From Struthio camelus (taxonomy: Eukaryota; Chordata; Aves; Struthioniformes; Struthionidae), in the NCBI RefSeq assembly GCF_040807025.1, contig NC_090943.1, forward strand, positions 4,636,356-4,700,355: a DNA stretch of 64,000 bases, written 5' to 3'. The notes beneath the pieces were generated by a model, which was given only the letters and a program-made list of their open reading frames with translations, searched no databases and was not told the DNA's origin. A program made the translations under genes and the position numbers. Numbering within the stretch: the stretch's first letter is position 1; each line of letters starts with the position of its first letter. Below are positions 51,101 through 63,100 of this stretch, piece by piece.

Positions 51101-54100
51101 ATGCATCAGTGACAAAGCTGTGATTAACTCTCTCTTCTGAAAACACTTGTTATCAGACTCATAGCTAGTAGCGTGTCCTGTCTCATCAACCAGCAACCCC
51201 TGGTTTAGGGAACCTCATGAATGCCAACCCGTCAGACGTGCTCCTGCTGATGGTTATTTCAGAGGATGCTGGGAGGTGTTCTTTCACTTCGAGGTGAACC
51301 TAATCCCTGTTGAAGTCCAATGCAAAAAGTCGTGTTGATAGTGTGAGGCTGGGATTTCAGCCTCTTTGTTAATTCCTCTAAGCCAGGTGGAATTGATAGA
51401 CCATAAGCATGGAATTAAGAGGCTAAGGCTGAATTTTTAAGTCTGATGCTTTTCATCCAGACTCTGAATCCAGTAACGAGAAATCTCAAGCGCTAATAAT
51501 TATTCCGTATTTTTTATTTTGGTCATTTATATTTTGTTTTGACAATGGAAAGAGCTCAAGAGCTCCAGTTAATTTGACTTTCAGATTGTGTCTGCTTGAT
51601 TTTCATGTACATCGTCTCATAAAAGAAGGTGGGGGAAGGTCCAATTGCAATGCTGAGTGTGTATATGAGAGACAAAGCATTCAAGGCAAAGGGGAAAACA
51701 ATGCAATCCTTCATTTGCAGAGCTGCAGGTGCTGTTTTGATTCTTCTTCATGCATATGAACTAGTGGGAAAGCCACAAAAAATCTCATTGTGGAAGATCA
51801 ACTGTTTGATGTTCTGTGTCTGTTTCTTTATTTAGAAATTTGTCTTTTTTTCAGGATGCCCCAGAGACTGGGATGGTCTAAGCTGCTGGCCCAGAGCCAC
51901 TTTTGGGGAAGTGGTTAAAGTTCCCTGTCCAGGATTTTTTGAAGAAATCACCAATTTCCATGGCAAGACTTTTTCTTCTTATTCTTTTCATCTGTAGATA
52001 TTTTTGAAATAAAGCATAATAGTTAAAGATTCACCAACATGTGTATTTTCGTGACTCATCATGCTATCTTATGTCAGCCAACATACAGTAATTATCCAGA
52101 TACGCACCTTGGCTTATGGTCAATGCAGGTTGGCACTCTTTTGTTGTGTGTTGTGCTGCATGAAATTATCTAGTCTCTGCGGTGGACTAAAAAACATATA
52201 ATTGCACTAGATTGCTGAGGTTAAAAACTGTCTATTTGTACATCATAGAATCACTGACTTATAAAGTCATAGAATGATTAGTATTGGAAGGGACCCTTGG
52301 AGACCATCTAGTCCTACCATCCAGTCAGAGCAGGGCCAAGTTCAAATATTAGCTCTAATTTCAGAGCTAGATCAGGTGGTTCAGGGCTTTGCCCATAGGC
52401 ACAAACTATGTTGTAACTGCGGGATAAATTGCCTAATTTAGTTTCATCTGCATAAAGACTGAATTCACTGACGGAATATCTTATATGATATGTAGATGTT
52501 CCATTGCATCTTGAAATGAATGGGAACATCTTATCTCAACTTCTCAAATGATCAATATCTAGAATAGTACAGCTAATCTTGCTGAACGTGACTAGACCTG
52601 CAAGTATCTAACTTAAGAACTGAAGTAGGACTAGAAATATGCTGTTTCTTGTCAAAAATCAAATGAAAAAAATACACAACTCATTCTCTAATATATTTCA
52701 CCATTAAAGGCGTCCTTCAAAGAAACTGTACAGAGGAGGCATATTGGTCAGAACCGTTCCCACCTTACACCATTGCATGTGGTTTTGATGAAGGTTCCAG
52801 TAAAGGGCCAGAGGATCAGGTGAGTTTTTGATTTGCTGTTTGTGGGCATGTCCAGAGCATCCTCTCTTGAATGTGCTGAGCAGCTGAATGCTCCCTCACA
52901 TCTAAGTCCCATCAGAATCCAGTTATCATCCTTCTTCAGTGCTAAACTCAGAAATGTTAGGTGTATTTAGAGCACGTTTAACAAATGAGGCTCAGTGCAA
53001 AGCATGGAAGAAGCAAACAGCAGGGCCATTCTCCACCCCATTCGTTCTCTCCTCTTGGTGTTACTCAGTAGTGCTTAGGTTGCTTGTCCTGGTTAACAAA
53101 GACCTTGGTTCACTGATGGAGAGGGTTTGAATCCATGTCATGCACCTCCTTAGAAAGCTCTACCAAACAGTCTATGGGGAATTTTTCAGGGAAGAGCTCT
53201 TTGAATCCCTGCTGTTGATTGTTTTTTTTCAGATTTGCTTTGAGTCAGAGAAAAAAAGAAAAAGAAAAAGAGTCCATACCTTTATAGCACAGCAGTCAAG
53301 GCACTTATTTAGGAAGAAACTCTCGGATGCCACTGAGTATTTCTGCACTTTCAGTTAGGCTCTCAGAGGAGCAGGAATGAACCCCCATTTTTTTGCTATC
53401 TAAAGATCATCATTAGGTGCTCCGTTAGGCTCCAGCAGCAGTTCTTTTTCACTCACATGTTCCTGTGATTTAAGTTTTTGCCTTACTCATCTTCATACCT
53501 GGCCCCAGGAAGGGAATGCCTCACACTGCATTGGTGGAGTTCGTGTCTCAGTGGTAACCTCTGCCTCATAGCTGAAGGGCGCTCATTTATAGAGTTGTGC
53601 TTGCTGCCTCTGTCTCAGGTTGGGACCTTTGCTAAATTGGGCTGTTTCAGCACAAGTGGATAAGAACATCTCCATCCCCTTATCTCCACTGCTTATCTAG
53701 CAGGGCTCATAGGTCTCACATGAATGCACTGTCCATTGGGGTATCATCACTGCCTTCTCCCCTTCTTGCGATATTTTGATAGAAGAAACTGACTCTCCCC
53801 GCTCTATGAAAGAAAAGTCTAACTTATATAACTCCCTGTGAGCGTGCAGAGTTGTGAGTCCACAGTGCAAAAAGGTGATTTGTTACAGGCCAAAGTAAGA
53901 TACGTAAAATTGGAGAGGGTTAGGATTTGACAGACACCCTTCCCTTCAACATCTAATTCTCTTGGGCCAATTGACACCAAGTCCCATTAGAACATGGGTT
54001 TTTGCTTTCCACTACAACTTTACTATAATCTCAGGCTTGATCTCAGACTTTTGCTGAAGCTCTCAGGTGCCTGCCTATACTATCTACATATCACTAACAT

Positions 54101-57100
54101 GCTGGCTGTTATCCAGAATGAGCCATTTGTCTCTCCAGGCATGAAAGCTCAAGCACAAAAGTACTAGTTCAAGTGTCTGAATCTTTAGCAAGTCTAGATA
54201 CAATTGGTTTAATCCATTTGGCTCCATGAACCTAAAAACTTGAGCACAGCTATATTTTCCACCTGTAAAATGTGAGTGTTTGCACTCCTTTACCCTATAG
54301 CGAAGCTATCAAGATAAATACATGAAACAATTCTGGAGCATTTCTGGAAACCATGCAACTACTTCAGAAGGGATATAAGCCTCTCCAGGCGCTGTATATT
54401 CTAGCACACAGTGTTCTCCAGCCCTGAGGCCAGCTGGCATGTAAGACTGTCATCCACATGGATAAACTCTCCTACTCTCCAGATCAGGGCAGCTTTCTCC
54501 AAGTTGTGTATTGGTAGCAGTCCCTGGCTTTTGCTAATCATCAAATCATGCACAAACATAGTCTATACTACATGATCTAAGCTGAAATCAAGCAAGGGAC
54601 TACATTTACATGTTAACATTGTGAAGGTTTTCAGGGCAGAGCTCACGTCTGCACTGTGGCTGTTTAGTTTGTTATCATCTCAGTCGTACGCGCAGGGTCT
54701 ATAAAGGGAAGACAAGGTGAATAAGCTCTACTGCATTGTAAATGTAGGGAAGAAAGTGAGAAGAATGCCATTTATACTGCAAGAGACCCACCAGTTTTGT
54801 ACTTTGTATCTGGTGTGAGAATGCGTGATGTATTCTGCATATTGTACTATTGTTTTAGATACCCTATAATAAAATACAAAAGGCATCCAATATTTCCTTC
54901 TTCGGTTGAAGAACATATTTTCTAACTTGCACCTTTGTTTTAAAAATGCAGTATAAAACAGTAGGAGTAGTTCAGAAACACTAGGATAATTCCCAGGTTG
55001 TCAGGGTTACCTGATTTATTTATGGATCTACTTAAAATTGCTAATGGCTATCTCAATGTAGAGTTGATGCCTCTTGGATAAACAGAGTTTGGATCAATTA
55101 GAGAACAAGGTGTCCATTGCATTTACAAGGAGGAAATTTATCTGAATTCAAAGAATTTGGTTTCTTGGGATTTTGAATAATTAGGTGATCCTGTAGTGAA
55201 ACAGAATAAAATTTGCATAGCTAAAGCTGTATAAACATGCTTCATTTTTCTTGGGTTGCAAGATATTTCAAGGCAAAAAAATAATAATAAAATATTGAAC
55301 TGTGATGAATTTTGCAGTGTTACAGCACAGGGCCACTGAATGAACTGTGTTTGTCAAAGGAATCAAAGATAATGAAGTTGTTATCTTGGCCTTAACTTTC
55401 CCAACTCAACATTGTGAGGTGATTTCACTATATCTTGGTTTCCTCACCTTCAAAATGCACATTTTATTTCTCTATGAGCTATCACTGCTTAACTATTTCT
55501 GTTTATGAAAAACAACACTTTTCAGTTCAGTAAAAAATATCTTTTGACCTGAATAGATTAGAATCCGGCCCTGTTCCAAAAGTTACTGATTCACAGATCA
55601 CCCATCTGAAGGCTTCATTGCCCAAGAGTCCTTACGTGCCTATAGGAAAAAATGTAGTTACTTACAAACTAAACATTTTCCTGTTGAACATGCTCAAAGT
55701 CACTGTTCCAGAAAAGCTGAACTTTTCTGAAACAGTGAGGCTGTCTAACTGATCTCATGCCTAAGCTTATGAAGGGTTCAAAAAATGAGGCATGTTAGTG
55801 ATGAAGAGAAAAACCTTGATGCGAATCTTAAGTACTGAAATCAGCACAAGGTGATGGGAATGCTTAAATAAGGGAAGTCGCATCTTCGTGAAATGAGCAC
55901 ACCAGAATGCATGCTGCATAACCAACAGCATTGGTCTGTGTTTTCTTTTTCTCATAGAAATCATATTATTCTACATTTTGGCGTGTCTACACTGCTGGCT
56001 ATGCAGCATCAGTGACTTCACTCATTACAGCTCTAATTGTCTTTGCTGCCTTCAGGTAAAAACTTGGTCTCTTTTCAGGATGTCTCAAGACAGCCTCATA
56101 CTTATTCCTTTCAAGCCCTCTGGTGTTTTTTTTGTTTGTTTGTTTGTTTGTTTTTCCTTTTTTGTTATTATGATTTTCAAACCCTTCTGAGACATTGCAT
56201 TCGGTTAATGGCAATGGGTTCTTCTCTGCTCGTGCTGCGGCATTTCCCTTCAGATGCTAAAATAATAAAGCTGACTGGGCAATCTATCCATGCAGGATAA
56301 ATGCCCCAGGCTGTTATCACTATTAACATAAGGTAACTGCTCTTCCAGTGCTTAGCAGGGACATACTCTGCAGAAACTCAGTATGTCTCACGCCTTGAAC
56401 CTGTAGTCATTCTAAATTGTCCATTCCTTCTGCAAAAGACCATTTCTTCCATAAACGGGAGCTATGGAAGAGGTTTAAAGAAATTTCAACATCATGTTCG
56501 ATAACTCTGGTTATTAGGAAATAGAGTTTATTTTTATTGGCTCCAAAGCAATTGAAGAAAAGCCCTAAACTTTCTCTATAGCTGAGAGCGCAGAGTGCAG
56601 AAACAGCTTCCTAGGAGGCATGTATTGACAGTCTCAGAGGTCGTCTCTACAGAGGGGTCCAGGACCAGGAGGCTGATCAGTCCAGACCTTGAAGGAGATT
56701 CCTTCAGGACAAATCCAAACTGTGAGGACAGGGCAGTCTAGGGAAAGGCAGTTACTCCTCTGGCAGCCACCCCATGCAACTCGCATCCATTCAACACTCT
56801 GTTCTGCTCTAGCTGGAAAGGGGTTGAAGAGCGTGTTGTGGGCTTTTTTAACAAAAATTGCTATTTAGGATAATTAAAAGGTGTTATTGCAATGCAGTCC
56901 AAGAGAGTCAGAGTTACTGCCTGCTGTTGATAACTCCTTCAAATGTGTGGTGATTCAAGGAGAACTATATTAGCACTTTTATTAGCCTAAACACATCATA
57001 ATTGCTCTGCTCCCTTGTGCCTAGCTCCCTCTTAAATAGTAACAGATCATATATTTGGTTTGGAAAGTCTGAAGTCACTGCGTATTCCTATTTGGGTTTT

Positions 57101-60100
57101 GATGAGACCGTAATAAATTTATTTTGAAGAGCAATTTTTCTTTTTTCTTTTTTTTTTCCACGTCAGAAAATTCCACTGTACACGGAATTACATCCATATG
57201 CACCTGTTTGTCTCGTTTATCTTGAGAGCAATTGCTGTTTTCACCAAAGATGCTGTTTTGTTTGCCGATGAAACCATGGACCACTGCCTAATGTCAACGG
57301 TACTAATCTCCCCCTCTCTCTTTGCTTGATTTAATGTTTAATCCTTGATGTGAAGAAAACATGGAGATTTCTTTACCCTATTCTTTTTTAGTGCCTTAGA
57401 ACAGAAATCATAAAACGAATAACCTGCACAATAAATGACACAAACCAAAAAACCTGATGGGTCACATTCAGCTGTGTTATATGAGGTTCAGCTCTGTTGA
57501 CTCTAATAGAGCTGGATCCTTTTCTATCAGTGATGAATTTCACCTAAGAGAGAGCCAAAGTCTCCCTTTCAAAAAACTTGAAGTAAAGTCAGCTGAAATG
57601 ACAGAATCCCAAACCTACTGAAATCCTGTGTTTATTCCTTCATTTTTGTGTGACAACATTGAATTTTGCATACGCTTGTGAAAAACAATACTTAACCCAA
57701 CTGAAAGGCAATCTAATGCTTTTTCCTTCCTCCACATTTCCAGGTTGCTTGTAAGGCTGCTGTGGCATTTTTTCAATTCAGCATTCTGGCCAACTTCTTC
57801 TGGCTTCTTGTAGAAGGGATATACCTGCAAACACTGCTTTTGCTGACCTTTGTTTCTGATAAGCAGTATGTATGGTGGTTCATATTTGCTGGCTGGGGTT
57901 AGTACTCTTTTCCTCTCTCTTCTGTTTAATATTTCCATTTACTTTAGAATTAGATACAATGTTTGTTCTGAGGTGATTTCTTTCGATAAAAGGTGCCTAC
58001 TCATGCAGTAGTAATAATGTAATTCTACCTTTCTTCTTATTGTGTTAAATATTTCAAATTTTTATACTTTGAAGGAGAGGACATAACACATTTCTAGAAG
58101 CACAATGCGTCCGCTTCAAAGACTGCAGTATTCGTCTTTATAACTGGGATTAATTTCATGCAACTACAGACATTTAAAAGTCATCTAATCTGAACTCTCT
58201 CTCCAAGTTTCTCCTGCAGTCAGGAGTTAGTAGGTATGCCATGGTGGTAATTCATCCAGTTCTGAAATAGATAACTAATGTGGCTGGGTAACCTCCTGGA
58301 AGCATCTTTTCTTCCTCCACTGACTAAAGAAGTTCAGATGACTAAGCTGGCATTTTGCTTTTAGCGGTCAGAATTAGATATATTAATCTTATTTTGAGTG
58401 AATTCAGATCTAGGAAGCAACAACTGCAGTTTTTGCAGAGACCTGGCTTTAAAGAATCTTTTGAGTTTATATAGCAATTAAAATTGTCAGAATTGTCCAA
58501 TTGTCAGAGTATGTGCACATAACAGAAAAATAAAAATTCTTTTACTGCGGAGAATTTTTATTGTGGTGCTAGATGTTATTGTATGTCACCTTGATCATTC
58601 TAAATCGGAAGCACTCAACATTAGTGGGTACATGACATTTTTGACTTAGAAGTCAAATCCAAGTTCTTCTGAGATAAACAGGAAGAAAACACCTTGGTTA
58701 AGAACGTAGTAGTCCTCATCTCCTTCTGTAGTCAGTGGGGAATGAGAGACATCTCCAGAGCAACTCAGACTTCAGGCAGTGTGGATGTAACTGTTTCTAT
58801 TCATTAATTAAAAAGGTAGCTTGGCCTGAATATGGCCCCAGCATAGGCACCTCGAAGAAAGACCCAAAACGAGGAAGAAAGGCTTCTGCGTCTTTCCTAC
58901 AGCTCCTGAATGAAACTTAGGCAGATATTACCTAGATTTCTATTGATTTAGTGGTGAAAATTTGACGTACCTCAGACTAGAGTCCTTTTTTAGGGGGAAG
59001 ACTTGAAAGTCACTTGGCCTTTGGAAATTCAATTCCAGAAAAGGAGAGCCAAACTTAATTACCTAGTTCATAGGACTATTTTAAAAAATCTTTTAAATAG
59101 CTACTTAATCATAAATGCAGAAGGATAATCAGTGACAGAGAGAGACTAGAAATCACCAGTTCCTGGATCTTAGATATTGGGGTCATTAGAACAAATTTTC
59201 ACAGACTGTTCATCAGCTAACTCATCTACAGTGAATGATATAGATGCTTCAGGACAAAGATAAAATCTCCAGTGTACACAGAGTTGTGTGCTGGCCACAA
59301 TTCACAGGACAAAATAGCTTTAGTTAAAGAGAAGATTCCTCAAACTTCACAAGTGCTCGTAATTCATAAGCAAACCTTCCAGTAATACTCAGATGTTATT
59401 TTTGAAAACATAGTTCCAAAATATCCCCCTATTCTCCCTCATTGTGATTTCATTCTCTGCGAGGGGAGGGGAGAGGGGGTTTTGTCTTTTTTTGTCCTGA
59501 ACTGAGAGTTAACTTCTTTCATAAAGTCATTGCAAGATTGTCTCGCCTATTGTCTGAACTTTAGTGTGTACTCAATCTGCTGCACTGGGAAGCTTTTTGC
59601 AATAAAGTTTCCATGGGACCTGGTAAGCAAAAAAAAATGTTATATTGTGTTCCATGTTGGTTTGTCCAGGAGCTCCCACTCTTGTGATGTCTGCTTGGGT
59701 CCTCACAAGAATGCATCACCAAAATACGGGGTAAGTCACAGTTTGGGTAAGGAACCTGAGGGCAACCTATTTTATATTGTATTTTGATTTGTTAACATGG
59801 AAGCATTAGAGATTAGCAGAGGACAAGCAAAAACATTTGTCCCTCCAAATTTTTGCCTCTAATCTTTAAATTTTGAAAGAAATTAAATGAGAAAATAACT
59901 TTCAGTGTTCTGATTTTGAGGTATATAGAGATAGTACTAAAAGCTATAAATACCACTGTAATTATTGAAATTGTATTTAGTTTCCTAACATCCAAAACTT
60001 GAAAAAAAATAGATTTTAAGAAAATCACTACTTCTGTTTAAAAACAGCCATAAAACTCTAATCCTAATCTCTTCAAATTTATACGACCACAACAACCTTG

Positions 60101-63100
60101 TTATATCTTGGTAAGTAGCTCATTCTTTCAATTCCATTCAGTTCTTTCAGACTTTTATATCTTTTAATACGAGAGCCAGGCATAAAGCAGAAGCTTACTT
60201 GCTAAGAGATACTCTAAAGGCTTTCAGATCATTTCATAGGGATGATCAATTGGAAAAGATGCTATTTCCTACTTACCTGCTCAGGTAGGTATGTATGTAG
60301 AAGCGGTAAGTCCTGTAGTCCCCCCCATTTGACACATCCTATCTTTCTTTCTTTATATTACTGCACTACATCAGCAGTAGATCAGTTCTCCATTTCAGTG
60401 TTTCGTAAGTTCTCACAGGGTTAAAGAAGGGACTGAAGACTTTAGTTTTTGAACTTTGCGTGCTCCTCTAGCAAAGTTCCTACCCATAGCCTACGCATTA
60501 GAAGTGGCGTTCTAGTCACACTATAACGTAGAGGTTCTACTAGTTGCTCACAAACAGATAGTTTGAGGCTCCCTAAGATGCCCAAGACATGTGGCTAACA
60601 GACATGCATACAGTTCCTGTGGGCTTGTGCCCTTCTGTAGCAGTAGCTGAAGAACAGGTGGCATACACTAGTGTTTAGCCAATGGCTCTTGATGGCTATG
60701 TGGGGGCAACCAAACTGAGTCCTAGATGCCTATAGCTGATCTAGTCTTCTTGTTCTCCCTTTTTAGTCCATGGAAAGAAATAGACTTTCTTAGGGCTTTA
60801 TTCTTCTCGTATATTTTAGATGTCCACCTTAGATGAGAGGAAGGATGCCATAGGCTCCTCTGCTGTATTGATCTCCTTCGATTGCAAAGGAAATGTAGCT
60901 GAATAGCTCTGACGAAGGCATCTATACGTAGTGACATTGCATATACTTCAATTCACTTGGTTGCACTTCTAATATTATATATGTAAAGAAGCCATAATAT
61001 CAGCACCACTCATCATCCTAGCCTAGCAAATGGAAAACCCAAGTTCTTCAGCCAGAGCTATTTCGAACTCACACAGCTCATAGGTCAAAGTCACCCTGCA
61101 GTCTGACATACTGACATAAGCCACCGTCTGTAAGCTTTATCCTTGTGCCACCAAGCATTCTGTGTCACAAAACTGGAAGAGAAAGTCCAGGAAGAGGGAG
61201 CTTGGTATAACCTAGCATGTAAGGCGCTTAACTGGAGGAAGGATAAACTGGAACTTTGTTAGTGTTAAATGCATGAATAGCCTTGATACAAGGACCAAAA
61301 GCCCAATTTGCTCTCTCTCTTCATAGTACCTTTACTAGAGGTCTGGACTTCTTTTACCCGTTTACCTTACAACCCACAAATCCTTAAATTCCTGGCTGCA
61401 CAGTAATTCAATCTCTGATCTGTACCCTGCAAAATAATCACTTTTTCAACAGGAGAGTACAAAAGAAGCCTGAAAATATAAGTATGTATTTCTTGACTTC
61501 ACTTTGGTTCCTCAACACTTGCCGCTTGCTGAATAAGCTTCCTTTAAATTGGTCTGTATAGAAACTTTTTGGGAGGTATGGGGATGGGAGTACTGGGAGA
61601 AGTCTTTGGATAGTCATTGAAAACTTAATGCTCCATCGCTTTCCTATCCTGAGACAGAAATAGTTTCATATGTTGCAAAAGATCACATGAGATGGATAAC
61701 TTGACTATTTTTGTTTGGTGTTTCAGATGTTGGGATGATGATGAAAATGGAGTAGTGTTATGGATCATCAAAGGCCCCATTCTGCTAACTGTATTAGTAT
61801 GTTTTTGCATGTTGTCTTGAGCATCTTTTAAAATCGTAAAGCTAAATTTGTGTGTCTTTCCTGTAAACTGGGACAATGCACTGTCATGTGCTATGTTTGA
61901 TTTGTTTTGCATTTTAAACAGCTGGGAATTATTGTACAGCATTCCCCTCCCCATCCCTCTTACAGCTTAAATCACAATCTAAAGGGTAAATCAATCGCAT
62001 ATTTTCTAGAGTCATGCTAGGTGGTTATGGAGTCATATTTCTTCCTCCATTCCGCAGATCACAATAGTATCTGTATCTCTGTAAGCCATTTCAGAAAAAA
62101 GCTAATCCATACTGGAAAGACTTCTAGATCGTATGAAGCTAATTCAATAGAAGAAATACAAGTAGGTCATTTTATCCAGCACATTTTTAAAATGAGATCT
62201 TAGGATGCAAACTTAAGACAAAAATTACCTCTTAGGCACAGATTCATTCCATCTAGGTTTGGGAAGCAAACATTATGTCATTTCAGAGGGTAAATGTTAT
62301 AATCTCTCTCATAACCAATGATGGGAATGGCAGGGGATATTTGGACGACATTAGATCCTCTAGGTGCTGAAAGCTGAGTACAAGGAGTTAATACCAGACA
62401 CGAAACAGTACTAAGATATGTAGGCCTATATTCATGGAAAGTAACTTTGAGTAAATGTTTGTATATAACTGCATTTTGATGGCAAAAATAAATAATATTT
62501 CAAATGCTATTGATCTAATCTGAGGTCAGATCTTCACTGGCTTACACCAGTGTAATTCCTGTGACTGTGTTTTTTAATATAATTTGTACCAACTGAGGAT
62601 ATGTTCTCATATTGTAGTAGGCTTACAAGTCCTATCTTGTCTTTTCAGATTAACTTTATTATATTTATTAATGTGATCAGAATTCTAGTCCATAAATTGA
62701 AATCTCAAGAGGGAGGAGGGCGCCATTCAAGCCACTTTGTGTAAGTATTGCTGGGTGTCTTGATGATGACCCATTTTAGACACTCTGAGAGATGTTTTAT
62801 GAGCAGGATCACAAAATGTTCTACTCCTTACTAGTGGAAAGGGAAGTTCTCAGAAAAAAAAAAAAAAAAACTAAACTTCCCTTTTCATCCTAAATATCAC
62901 ACATCCCTCTTTTTTTCTTGATGGAGGAAGAGAGGGAGGGGAAATCAGAACTCTAATAAAAAGTATTAAGGCTCCAAATGACCCAGCTTAAAAGACTAAA
63001 TCCTAAATGTATTCAGGCGATGTATCCATCCTTCCTCCAGACCTTTCCAAACAAATGGCCACAAAAAGACAGATACAGACAGTCTACTTCTTTACTTTGA

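Noticed and set aside
53060..53140. tRNA-like stretch with GGTTTGAATCC and an A-box-like upstream sequence
   Set aside because: No cloverleaf stems could be drawn and the B box is imperfect. At best a very old tRNA-derived SINE.
59530..59787. 85-codon plus-strand open frame across exon 8
   Set aside because: It reads a different frame from the receptor. The 61-base exon fits phase and flanking exons, while this frame gives no receptor sequence.
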